Positions 11,623 through 22,740 of a DNA stretch of 64,000 nucleotides are shown one piece after another. A program made the position numbers and the translations under genes. Under the pieces are notes generated by a model. The model saw only the letters and a list, made by a program, of their open reading frames with translations. It ran no database searches and was not told the origin of the DNA. The first letter of the stretch is position 1, and each line of letters begins with the position of its first letter. The stretch lies in NCBI RefSeq assembly GCF_963678635.1, contig NC_087066.1:53214312-53278311 (forward strand), in the 5' to 3' direction. This DNA is from Symsagittifera roscoffensis. Lineage: Eukaryota > Xenacoelomorpha > Acoela > Convolutidae.

Positions 11623-13691
11623 TCAGGTTGAAGGATTTGCCTTTAACTTTTTGTTTGGACTTGGGGCTGGACTGACTAGGACACAATCATGTTGCCTGAG
11701 CATCATCATGAGTTCGATTCGCTTTTCCAAAAGTTCAACTTTAGAGAAGTTGTTACCCAGGTTCGAAGAGTTTCCAGTTGCAAGTAATTTATCCTGGAAA
11801 ACAATACTGGATGACATCAAAAAATATATTCAACTTTATACTATAAATATAGTATACTATATATAGTATATATTGATATATACTTGATATGAATTGAATA
11901 TATATGTAAGTTACATCAAGCCTTGATGAGTAATATTACTGAGTAATATTAAATTAATTTTGTCATAAACTCAGAGAAGTTTTACCAAAACGTTATGAAT
12001 AAAATTGTGTGAAAAATATTCAATATTTCAACTTGAGCATAATTTGTACGTACGTTGTCGTTTACTAGGGAAACATGTTGTGCAAACGATGAGTCGTGTT
12101 TTTTCAGAATTTGAAACACGTCAAAAATTGCCGCGAGCTCATCGACATTTGCGTCGGATCCATCTCTGTAAACAAATTCAAAAATTTCAAAAAAAAATAG
12201 ATTTTGTCATATTATTCCAGTTATTGATTTTGAGGTTACATTATTATAAACTTCAACCACAGATTTTCACAGTTGACTCTTTAACATGATGTTAAACTTT
12301 CAAAGATGTTAAACGACTCACTGTACTCGAGACACAATATGAGTAAGCGCAAGGAACGAGAAAGAAGGGTAGCATTCAGTGAACTTTGTTTTCTGAACGC
12401 GTTCTGTCTTGAAGGTATCAGCGGCCAGACGAAGATGATTCTTGAAAATGAAGTTAACTCCATAGGCGACAGAAACGCCTGTCGTCTCCACCATATGAAT
12501 CATATTCGCAGGCATGATTAAACCTTGTCGCGCTTTCAGAGTGATAGCTTGGCACCCTCCCATATTCAAGCCTTCATGGGAACCGAAGAAAAATTTCCTT
12601 CGGGACTGCTGCAGGAACTGGTTGAAGAGATCCTGGTTGATGCTCGTCGGGGCTATCAAGAAGAACGTCTTACATCCTTTCAGTAGAATATAGAGGACTG
12701 ATGTGCTGGAAAAATCTTGGTGGAACATTGTAACAGCGCCATCTTGAGAAATGAGAAGAAAGTTGGACTCTTTATTGGGCCGACATGCTGCGGGCAAACT
12801 TTTTGAATGAATGTGTCCCAGCGAGGTACTCGATAGGAATGACGGTTGTGTAAAATTTGTGATTTTTTGATGTGCGGCATCAGCGTCAATAATGTTGTAA
12901 AACATGGGAGGTGTTTTTCTGAACAACTGATCCACCTCTTTTCCATCAATTATCCTTGTTTGTTCCTGGAATGGTTCAATACTATAACTTAGTATGAAAT
13001 TAGAAATTGAATTGAAAAAATTTCGGAAAATCATCCAGAGACATTTCAACCTCAACTTTCAGTGAATGAATGAATGACGGTCATGATAAAAATTTTATAC
13101 TGGCAACCTTTGTTGGCAAATCTTTTGAAAAGAAAGCGTACTAAAGCGTTAGTAGTACTAACCCTGAAATTCGAGTCGTATGAGCGGATGGTTAATGGTT
13201 TTTTGTAACCTTCCAATAGAAGCTTCACGACGTTTGGGTTGTCGAGGACTGATTGTGACACTTTTGACGTGAAGCCGTTGAATCGAAAGGCGTCAGGAAC
13301 AAAAACAGCATATTCTGAGTTCAAAAACTCTGCTTCTTGAAGGGCACTTTTGATATGTCGCGCTTCAACTGTCCTTACCAACGATTTCGCAATTTTTACC
13401 TGTGAACATAATTTTTTTCTCTGTGAAACAGTTTTCATTTTTTACGAAAAAACTCACGCAGGATAACACTCTTCGTAAATCTTGGATAGTCGTGAAGCTC
13501 TCCAGTTGCCTCAAATGCAATATGCGTGAGTCTCTCGGCAAGACTATCTTTACAGAAGGCCAGATGGAAGCGGCCTTAGAATCCACTCTAGTCTGTTTTG
13601 CTTGCTGAAAAAAAAAGAAGTAAGTGGGTAGTTTGTCCGGGTGAGTCAAACCCATTTGAAAAAACCCAAAGAACCAGCGTTGTGACTTCAT
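11623..13691 (-). CDS. JmjC-domain dioxygenase (KDM2/PHF8-like histone demethylase-like)
   Basis: Exons, minus strand: 13691 (or 13604)-13458, 13399-13163, 12965-12322, 12165-12054, 11793-11623; all joins keep phase with GT..AG borders and there is no internal stop. The JmjC core is in the third exon: MFHQDFSSTSVLY supplies the His and Asp of the Fe(II) HxD motif, KGCKTFFLI the likely 2-oxoglutarate Lys, and MPANMIHMVET the distal Fe His. These resemble KDM2/PHF8-type lysine demethylases. The last exons add a helical tail ending SPAPSPNKKLK, a possible nuclear signal. Exon 1 is uncertain: translation before 13604 reads through a pyrimidine tract that looks like an intron end. Substrate not deducible. 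Confidence 0.8.
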
Positions 13692-13703
13692 TTAAAAAAA
13701 TTA

Positions 13704-14266
13704 ACTCCATTCTTCATTCAAGAAATATCATATTTCTATTTCTATCATAAATAATGATTATTTTCACTAAACGTGCCAAAATCTTGTACTACAGGATGTA
13801 CTACAACAAAAGTAGTATTTTTGAACAAATTTTTTCGAGCTTTTGAGAACGATAAAAAAGTTGTAGGCATTGGCCTGTGATAAAAATTGGCAATGTTTTG
13901 TCATTTGACACTGAATTCCGGGCCTTATGGCTAAATGTTTGAACATGAATTCCGAGATCAATTTTTTGCATACTTGACAGCATTCGAAAGTGCCATGGAT
14001 TCCGGGCCTAATGAATATCTCTCATGAATCCATGGCACTTTCGAATGCTGTCAATTAGGCAAATAATTGATCTCGGAATTCATGTTCAAACCTTTAGCCA
14101 TGAGGCCCGGAATCCAGTGTCAAATGACAAAACATTGCCAATTTTTATCACAGGCCAATGCCTACAACTTTTTTATCGTTCTCAAAAGCTCGAAAAAATT
14201 TGTTCAAAAGTACTGGATTTTAGCACGTTTAGTGAGAATACTTTTTCTTGAATAAAGAATGGAGTT
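13704..14266. repeat. Long foldback (inverted repeat) of the element-specific repeat
   Basis: The two arms, about 13704-14012 and 14022-14266, are near-perfect reverse complements around a loop of ~10-20 bp; the right arm lacks some of the outer left-arm sequence. Each arm contains the repeat seen in the intron at 10139-10620, including CCCGGAATCC and TGACAAAACATTGCC. Another partial tail follows at 14281-14335. It separates the JmjC and zinc-finger genes. Confidence 0.85.
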
Positions 14267-14407
14267 CATTTTTTCACAGTTCACAGGCCTACAATTTTTT
14301 TATCGTTCTCAAAAGCTCGAAAAAATTTGTGAATTTTTCGAGATTAATGATTAACAATGTTACCTTGTTTGCAGTTGAACTTTGCTGTTCTTCTATATCA
14401 AGAAGAT

Positions 14408-15972
14408 TCAAGTTGAACTTAAAGACATCCCCAACTTCAGAGTCATTTCAGCTGTTTCAAACAGTTCTTCCTCTTCAAGAGGAAGCTTTTCCTTTGCAGT
14501 TCCCGGAGTTTTCGTAGAACTCGTTGAAGGTTCTTCTTCCTCTTCCAGTGGAAGTTCAGCATTTTCTTGGTTCACTGAACAGGATGTTGTTGGCAACATT
14601 TGTGCTGTTCCTGCCTGTGGAGAACTCGTTGAAGGTTCTTCTTCCTCTTCCAGTGGAAGTTCAGCATTTTCTTGGTTCACTGAACAGGATGTTGTTGGCA
14701 ACATTTGTGCTGTTCCTGCCAGTGGAGAACTCGTTGATTTTTTTTTGGCTTGTTGAAGTTGACTGGGCAAATAAAACACCTGGGAGTCAACTGCGTCCAT
14801 GTCTAAACACAACTTGTCTATATTGACTATGACTTCCGAAGTTTGGAGTCCAAAATCTTACATAACAAAAAAAATTGGTTGAAAATCATGTTCAACATTC
14901 AAGTTGCAATTGATTATTTTATCATTTTATTTTATTTCAGTCACTAAAATAACGGTTATTTTTTATTGCAAATTTATTTTTTTCAATTGGCCAAAAGCAA
15001 CCCAGGGCCTGAGGGCTATCAAAACCTTGCCAAACCGAAACTCTTCGTCTTCAAACTGCTTGCTTCGACGTCTATCAGCCAGGGAAAACGCTTTTTTGCA
15101 GCCTTTCCATGTTCTCACGACTGCATCAAAGTTTGTTCGTGCTGGCGCCAGAAAATTTGCTTCGACTCCTCGTATACGATTGCTCCTGATTTTGTTCCAG
15201 CAGTAGGGACTCAATGCGTGTTCAGCAACTGCATAGATGTCCGCGAACCAAGAAGATTCGGGCACACCGCAAAACATGCATCGGAGCATGCTCTCCCGTT
15301 TGACCTGCTTAGCTCGGCAAACGTTTAGTCTTCTGTGGCGGTTGAGCGTGCCGGTAGAGTGAAAGACTTTACGACATTCTAAAAAAGTTATAGTTTATCA
15401 CTGATATATCATGGGATGATGGAAGCAAAATTCTAATATGTGAATGATTATTGATTAATAACATGATGTAATTTAATTACAGTACCGGCTTCTGGAAAAA
15501 CCAATAAAAGTTTTGTTGATTACCAGGTTACATGCATGCCATTTTCCTGTAAATATCGGTTGTTCTAATATGGTTGATTTCAGTGATTCGTCACGAATTC
15601 GTGAATTACGAATTCATTCACGAATGATTCGTGACGGTCACGAAACGGTTTCAGTAATTTAGTATAACCCGGTTATACGGGCCGTATCATGACAATGATT
15701 GTCACACTTGACGGTCAATATTTCAGTATTTAAATAATTTATTTTTCTTTATAATGCAATCTAGAGGTTTTTGTCAATCAAAAAATCAATCAAATGAATT
15801 TTAAATAAACTCAAAAACACAAAGTGTATTTTGTTTAAGACCAATCATAACTGTAGTTCAACTGAAGTTCATGTATCATCATGATGGTTTAACCATTCTA
15901 ATTTACACTTAATTATTATAATTACTTACCATTGCAGGTTTTGTCAGTTTCTCTTCTCTGACGATTTGGCAT
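14408..15972 (-). CDS. C2HC zinc-finger protein with acidic 35-aa repeats
   Basis: Exons, minus strand: start ATG 15972 (exon to 15930), 15378 to about 15028, and about 14810-14408. The first junction is well supported: it reconstitutes a finger, CNECRKVFHSTGTLNRH followed by a Cys, i.e. Cys-x2-Cys-x12-His-x5-Cys. Next comes CMFCGVPESSWFADIYAVAEH with more Cys/His and a basic stretch (LADRRRSK). The 3' exon encodes a 35-residue unit repeated in tandem (105 bp period at 14523 and 14628) containing TAQMLPTTSCSVNQENAELP followed by LEEEEEP, plus a partial third copy. The donor of exon 2 and acceptor of exon 3 are not fixed, and a further 3' exon is possible. A DNA-binding finger with an acidic tail suggests a regulator or mobility factor; function inferred only. 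Confidence 0.6.
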
Positions 15973-15978
15973 TTCTTA

Positions 15979-16508
15979 CTGAAAATAAGAAATTTAACTT
16001 GTAACAATTGTTGAATTTAAATTCAACTTTGAAAGTTTGAAGGTGGATTATAATCTTCGCTGCGATAAACGAATAAATGAAAAATAATTGAAACAATGTT
16101 ATCAATAACTTTTCGCCGACAAGAAAGTTACGAGAAAAGACACGAGAAAGTTATATACTATTCCTGCCGTTTCAAAGCTCATGTGACTAATTAAACGACT
16201 GCGCTACACGGTGTGTGTGAATAACAATGCACTGCCACGTGTTTCAGAGAAACTTTCTCAGAGAAACGGATTTATTGCTATGGTAACAGAGAAAGCATTG
16301 GACAAGTGTGCTAAATTACTGTAAACTACTGATTTTGATTTAGGCCGTTTTTTTGCAATAATTTATTTTGTGTAATCTCAAAAAAGTTGTGTACCGAAAT
16401 CCGAGGACTGAATTCTTTTCTGGCCCGGAATCCGGGACAAAGCCTTTTTAACAGTTACCAACTAGTAGCACTGTACTACTAGTACATCATGTAGCAATTA
16501 CATAAACT

Positions 16509-16540
<32 letters not shown>

Positions 16541-16861
16541 ACATATATATCATACTTGAAGTAACTTACATGGACTTGAAGTCCACTGTAGACTGGACTG
16601 AGTATATAATATATTATATGATTAATATGAATACTATTATTCTATAATATTATACTAATATTACTAATATATACTAATATTGATACTATAACTATTATAC
16701 TATCATAGTATGATATATATTAATATGTATATGATGTAATTAATCTTTATTGATGGACAAAACTAGGAAGGACAAAACTAAATTGCACGTCACTGTCAAC
16801 TTTTGAAAACGGTTTTAGTGGAAATTAAGATAATATCAAAATTGAAAGACAAATGAAAAAG
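15979..16861. other. Intergenic region with TA tract
   Basis: Divides the zinc-finger gene and the 3' end of the transposase gene. Contains a (TA)n tract at about 16508-16536, a long ATA/TAT-rich stretch to 16735, and one CCCGGAATCCGGGAC copy near 16422. No gene seen. Confidence 0.5.
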
Positions 16862-19800
16862 TTATAAAGCGGATTCTTCGCATTTGGATTTTCTAAATTT
16901 TCGCAGTGAACTAATGGCCGAAACATTTTCTTCAGTTTTTTTGCCTCCACCTTGATCCATTAACAATGGGCGGACATCATTGACGTTTATCTTTCTGAAA
17001 CTTGATCCTGGCTGTAAAATATAGTTTTCAGGATCAAGAACACAATCAGATTTGATTGTATCAAAAATAAATTGAGCTTTGAGGAACTGAAAATCGCCTT
17101 CAGCAAAAAGCTCACAAATTAAAGCTGCCTGTGATTTTTTTCGTATTCCTTTCGAGTTTCTTCGCTCTCCATTTTCACTGTTACAATCTGAAGTTCCACT
17201 TTCACTTTGAATCTTTTTCTTTTTTGTTTGGCCCTTTCTAAGCGTCGTGTAGAATTCATCAACTTCTTCCGTTGTCATAGTTCCAATTGAAAGATCGGTT
17301 TCGTCCCTCAAAACTATGTAACAACGCGGGGTTTTGGAGTGTGAATATAAGAGAGTCTCTGCTGTGTCTTTTCGGTAAACAGAACCCCCATGTTCCTTGA
17401 TCCACTTTTCCATCATAAGTTGGGCTGTTAGACGAGGCACGTGTCTGTTTCCTCCATCAACTGCAGGGGTTCCAGCAAACGAGCCCATTACGTAAAATCT
17501 CATCCCAGTTAACATCTTATTCTTCGCACGCACTTCTCCGACAGCAATAACAGGATTCGGTACTGCGTCGATGCATATTTCCAGATAAGTTTGTCCTAAT
17601 GACACGTTGAAAACACTTGTAAGATTCGCTAAAACGTCAGGCACTTCTTTTTCTGCTTTAGTACGTTGAAGGAGCTTGCAAAAAGAGAAAAAACTTTCAA
17701 GAAAAAGTGGATCATGATTACACATTTTTCCGCCTCCACGCATTGTTCTTGTATGAAAATCTTTGCTGGCGTGATGGTTAGATTTTTCTAGACCTTCGCA
17801 AATGTGGTTCCACGGGGACACCACGAAATTTCCTTCAACAATTTGCGGAATAGTCACCAGCTTGAGTTTGTATGGCGTCAGTCCGTGTTCTGCGAATAAT
17901 AGTAAAGAAGTTTGATAGTAGGTTTCCGCCCAAAAATTGAAATCAATTACGTTAAAACTCTCCTTTGAACTTCTCAAGATAGTATTACAACGGTTCAAGC
18001 TTTTTCTCAAAAGTTCGCTTCCAGAGTCGTTATAGAAAGTTTTCCTTTCGCTTTAGGGTCCTCTTTCATGAACAAATTTGGATGCAATACTTTGAGGACA
18101 TCAATGGAATTTGCGACGGTTTTATCTGAGGTACCGCTAACTATTTCATCGCACCACACTCCATCATATAAGTCGGTTATTGTTCCAAACTTGGCATCCT
18201 AAATTGTAACATTTGATGAAATTATGAGGATACATTAAAATGGTAATTTAGCACACCTTCAACACCTCTTTGTCCGCGATAACAGTTAAAGCACCACTTC
18301 CAGATAACGATACCGCTCCAACAGTTCCAACTTGTTGCGCATTTTTCGCAGTTCTTGTAAATTGGAAGACGGGTCTCTTGGCATCACGACTTGACAGATT
18401 CTGTTCAAAGCGTTGAAGAAACTCCATTTCGAACGGACTTTTGTCGTGGATAATTTTTTGAGCCATTTTTCTCAGGTCACTTTCAACGCATCGAGTGAGC
18501 ATGTGCGTGGCATCTGGGCAAATGCATCTCACGTCATTAAGGAAAACTAGAGAAGTTTCAGGAATATTCGTGCGAAATGGAATCTTTACATCCGTTCTTC
18601 GACCAGTTATTTTGTCGCAAAGGGAAGGTAGAAAACGTTCGTCTTCTACATAAAGTGCCATCTTAGAAGGGTAATCTGTAGACAGGTCGTTTCCGGAGCC
18701 CAGTATCAGTCGATGAAAAAACGGGGTATCTCCACTGTACGTCAATTTTGCTCCCAAATTTTTCAACTGATTTGTTTGCTGGAATAATCACCCTGACTCT
18801 TGACATCCGACAACACTCGGTCCCAAGTTCAACTCCATCGCAAACTTTGAGTCTTTTCCTCGATAAGCTAAAAAAATCATTTTAGTCTCAAGTTGAGAAA
18901 AAAACTTGTGAAGAAATGATTTTAAAATATTTTAGAAAAAGGAGTACCTGCGAAGCAGAAGACGCTCGTAGCAGATTGGGCGCTAATATCTTCAGAAAGT
19001 AGTCTAAAAGCCATTCTCGTAACTTCTGTGCCACCAATTTCACAACCGTCACACCAAATATCGACTTTAACGTTGTTGATGTTTTCTGTTTTAAACAATA
19101 GAAAAACAGCTAGTTGTTTACATGCAACCAAGTCCGTTCTGAATCCAGAGAAGGACTTCTGTGGTTTGCACAAGGCCAAAAAGTGATTTACAAGGCTTGC
19201 AGTTGATCGTTGGACATTTCTCATTGAGGGTACTAAATTATGTCCGAGGCCAATCAGTTGTAGTCTATTCCGGATAATGTTGATCACTTCTTCTACGTTT
19301 CCAGTTTTACAAGCGATGCCCAAGCAAAACTCAAAATCCTTCGTTGAACCTCTTTTAGAAAATAGTTCCATCGCCAAAACTCGTAAGACATTTGTGTCAT
19401 TCTTTCTATACCCAGAATACGTCTTTTTACGGCTGAATGCGGATTGTCGAATCAATTTAACAAATGTGCTTATTTGAATTTTTTTTTGTCGGATCAGTTT
19501 CAGCACTTGTCCCCATAGTTGTTGGGAGTTGTCAGCTGCTATAGACATAAATTTTGATCGTTTCAATATCCTGGAAACGTGTCTTGACTCTTCCAATGTT
19601 TGAGGTAGGTTTGATTGAGTGCCGCACTGTTCAAATGAAAATGAAGTTTCGGTTGCTTTGAGCGCTTTATAAGGATCAACTTCGTCAGGTATGAACATTG
19701 GACCGAAGAAACATTTTACTAGCTCCTTCCGAGTCTTGGCCCAAGGCATTTCTCTTGAACCACGAAGAATTACGAGTTGCATTAAGCGAGCCTAAACAGT

Positions 19801-20192
19801 GTTGTGTTGTCCCAATTGGATATAAATTTTATTGAAAGTTGAATTTTAATTGAACGTAAAGATGAACGTAATTGAACGTAATTGAAGTTGAATTAATCAA
19901 CGTAAAAAATGTTTGGTGACTGAAAACGATAAATTTAAGAAGAGTTACTTACTGCTAAAATTGTAGCTTTTTTTGATTGTCCCCGCACAGATATCTGACG
20001 AAGAACATCAGAAACGATCCACTTATCCGTCCCTGCGAGCATCTCTTCAAGAATCTTTGATAACTTGTCGTACTTTTTTTGGATAAACTTTTCAGCAATT
20101 GCATCCAGAATGTTACAGTCAACAAACTGACGGTTAATGTCCGAGTCGGCGCCAGAAATTAAAAATTTATTCCATAATTCCATTGTTGACAA
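16862..20192 (-). pseudogene. CMC/EnSpm-like transposase gene with one stop and one frameshift
   Basis: Exons, minus strand: 20192-19953, 19791-18948, 18867-18257, 18198-16862; phases agree at all three introns. About 1010 aa. Conserved-looking blocks in order: VDIWCDGCEIGGTEVTR, DVKIPFRTNIPETSLVFLND, VRCICPDATHMLTRCVE, FWAETYYQTSLLLF, GLTPYKLKLV, SPWNHICEGLEKSNHH and FHTRTMRGGG, then a BRCT-like segment (GMRFYVMGSF, WIKEHGGSVY, CYIVLRDETDLS). The blocks match my memory of animal EnSpm-type transposases. The Asp of DIWCDG, Asp of CPDATH and Glu of CEGLEK are candidate catalytic residues. Breaks: in-frame TGA at 18788-18790 and a missing base near 18010. Exon 4 is 1337 bp, exactly one base short of phase, which supports a single deletion. 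Confidence 0.8.
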
Positions 20193-21286
20193 TTGTGAGT
20201 AACTTTTGTTGAATCTTTCGTGAAGGTTTTTTCAAAACAATGATGAATTGAATTTATGCAATGGTGATTTAAAGTAACTATCATAGTTACTATATGATAT
20301 AAGGTGAATCTTGACACTGAGTTGTGCGCACGCGCGTGCAAACTTTTTCTGACAACAAGTTACTAACTTATCCTATTATGAGACTCAAGCTTAAGTGTTG
20401 AATAGTTTATGAGACTCAAGTTTTAGTGTTGAATAATCATGAGTAGTATTCTTATTTAACTCACAGGCTGTTTTTCTGAATTTCAAATGTTGAACATCAA
20501 ATGAAACTAGTTAAACTAAACTAATTATAAAATTTGCTAGAATGCTGAAATCCTGTAAATGACAAATGGTCCCTATTGTCACGTTACGGTAACGGTTACA
20601 ATTACCTGTTTTGAAAAAATGCATGCCGAAATCCTGTACATTTTAAATGTTCTAGAAGAATGAATATTGTTGTTCTACAACATGAACATCAAATACATGT
20701 AAAACTAGTGAAACTAAACTAATTGAAAAATCTGTATATACAGTATACAGTATAGAGTATATAGTATACAGTATAGAGTGATACAGTTGAACTGTATAGA
20801 GTATACAATAGTTTTTTAACCTCTTTCTTTTCGAAAGAAGTCACTTAAGTCACTAAAAGATTTCTTTTGTTAATCATGGTATCATTAACAGTTGTGTTAA
20901 TCATGGAATCCATGGCAAAACACTAAACATTTCTAATTTTGTGTATTGATAATTGTTGTAAAATGTCATGGAATCCGGTCCCTTTTATCTTGGTAAAGTC
21001 CCGGATTCCAGAACACGCAGAAGCCAAAAGCCCAGGAATCCATGGTAAAACCGTTTTTTAATGCGTTTTAATATGGTATCGGATTCCATGGTTTTTGTCA
21101 TGGATTCCGGGATTGGCCACAAAATCGGTGGTTTTAGCTGTCCCGGAATCCATGACAAAAGCTGGTCACATACAAACTGGTTTGAATTAGGAATCCACGG
21201 AATCTAAAATTATCAAAGAAAATGCGTGTGTTCCGGAATCCGGGACACACGATTTCTAGCTTTTTGGCACCGATTCCGCAAAAACC
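20193..21286. repeat. Right subterminal region with GGAATCC repeats
   Basis: No gene. A small TATACAGTATAGAG-type minisatellite lies at about 20732-20811. From 20885 to 21280 GGAATCC/GGATTCC motifs recur many times in both orientations (for example CCCGGATTCCAG, CATGGATTCCGGG, CCGGAATCCGGGAC). This mirrors the left subterminal region and probably also contains the transposase promoter near 20200-20400. Confidence 0.65.
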
Positions 21287-21312
21287 AAATAACACGGATT
21301 GGCGACGTAGTG
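21287..21312 (-). repeat. Right terminal inverted repeat of the CACTA-like element
   Basis: Read from the outer end it begins CACTACGTCGCC, complementing the left end at 5024-5049. It is followed directly by TTTTAAAAAATTGC of the satellite. Confidence 0.9.
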
Positions 21313-21945
21313 TTTTAAAAAATTGCGTGCAGTATCACTGCGAATACGTTTTGAATGAGAAACAACAAATATTTTGTATCATTTTCTTGTTTGCTCCTGG
21401 ATCAGAGAAGATATTAAAAAAAGACGTCTCCTTTAATTTCGTCCAAAGCTGTGTGATACTAGTTGTACTTATAAGAATTGCTTGCAGTCTTTCTGCAAAA
21501 ACTTTTTAAAAGAGAAACAACAATTGTTTTGTATCATATTCTTGTTTGCTCCAGGATGATAGAAGAATATTAAAAGAAGCAACGTCTCCTTCAATTTCGT
21601 CTAAAGCTGTGTGATACTAGTTGTACTTATAAGAATTGCTTGCAGTATTTCTGCCAATACACTTTGAAAGAGAAACAACAATTATTTTGTATCATTTTCT
21701 TGTTTGCTCCTGTATGAAAGAAAAATATTGAAAGAAGCAACGTCTCCTTCAATTTCGTCTAAAGCTGTGTGATACTAGTTGTACTTATAAGAATTGCTTG
21801 CAGTATTTCTGCAAATACACTTTAAAAGAGAAACAACAATTATTTTGGATCATATTCTTGTTTGCTCCAGGATGATAAAAGAATATTGAGAGAAGGAACG
21901 TCTCCTTGGTTTTCGTCCAAAACTGTGTGATACTACTTGCACCTT
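21313..21945. repeat. Satellite, four-unit block duplicated from 4391-5023
   Basis: Shares unit-specific variants with 4391-5023 (for example GCGTGCAGTATC, AGAGAAGGAACGTC and CTTGGTTTTCGTCC in the same order), so the four-unit blocks are duplicates, not just members of one family. Confidence 0.9.
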
Positions 21946-22116
21946 CATTACGTCGCCAATCCGTGTTATTTCAATAGTCAGATTTGACTATTAGTGTACA
22001 TGGATTCCGAATTCAAATGATATAACATGCACATGCCCTGGATTCCGCGTTCAAATACTCGCATGGCGGCACGAACAGGCATATACGCAAAATCCCGGAA
22101 TCCGGGACAATCAATT
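21946..22116 (+). mobile_element. Solo 171 bp left end of the CACTA-like element
   Basis: Nearly identical to 5024-5194, from CATTACGTCGCCAATCC to CCGGGACAATCAATT, and placed at the same position in the satellite unit. It is followed immediately by satellite sequence, so the remaining 16 kb is absent. Confidence 0.9.
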
Positions 22117-22740
22117 GTGAATGTGTGATACTAGTTGCACCTATTATTGCTGGCATTTTTACTGCAAATACGTTTTGAAAGAGAAACAACAAATATTTTG
22201 TATCATTTTCTTGTTTGCTCCTGGATCAGAGAAGAATATTAAAAGAAGCATGTCTCCTTCAATTTCGTCCAAAGCTGTGTGATACTATTTGTACTAATTA
22301 AAAAATAGCTTGCAGTATTTCTGCAAATACACTTTGAAAGCGAAACAACAATTATTTTGTATCATATTTCTGTTTGCTCCTGGATGATAGAAAAATATTA
22401 AAAGAAGCAACGTCTCCTTGATTTTTGTCCAAAACTGTGTAATACTACTTGTACCTATTGAAAAGTTGCTTGCAGTATCACTGAAAATATTTTGTGAAAG
22501 AGAAGTAACAAATATTTTGTATTTCGTTCTTGTTTGCTCCTGGATGAAAGAAGAATATTAAAAGAAGCAACGTATCCTTGAGTTTTGTTCAAAAGTGTGT
22601 GATAGTAGTTGCACCCATTGAAAAACTGCTCGCAGTATCACTGCAAATACAATTTGAATGAGAAACAACAAATATTTTGTATCGTACTCTTGTTTGCTCC
22701 TGGATGATAGAAGAATATTTAAAAAAGCAGCGTTTCGTAT
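22117..22740. repeat. Satellite array, right block
   Basis: About four further diverged units of the ~158-160 bp satellite (GCTCCTGGAT near 22214, 22375, 22535, 22694), ending near 22740. Confidence 0.85.

Larger units (their letters stand above)
5024..21312. mobile_element. 16.3 kb CACTA-like (CMC/EnSpm-type) transposon with five genes
   Basis: The ends are 26 bp inverted repeats: CATTATGTCGCCAATCCGTG at 5024 and, read inward from 21312, CACTACGTCGCCAATCCGTG. Both then continue TTATTT. The right end begins with the CACTA that names this superfamily. Both subterminal regions are packed with GGAATCC/GGATTCC motifs, matching the CACTA pattern of short subterminal transposase-binding repeats. 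The element interrupts a satellite unit at TTGCACCTATTAAAAAATTG; flanking TT on each side is compatible with a 2 bp target duplication. Internal genes are SET-like (-), unknown (+), JmjC-like (-), zinc finger (-) and transposase-like (-). Superfamily assignment is inferred from ends, subterminal repeats and the transposase-like protein together. Confidence 0.75.

Noticed and set aside
14382-14826. Ser-rich plus-strand ORFs (SSSSSSGSSAFSWF repeats)
   Set aside because: They are antisense shadows of the acidic-repeat exon on the minus strand.
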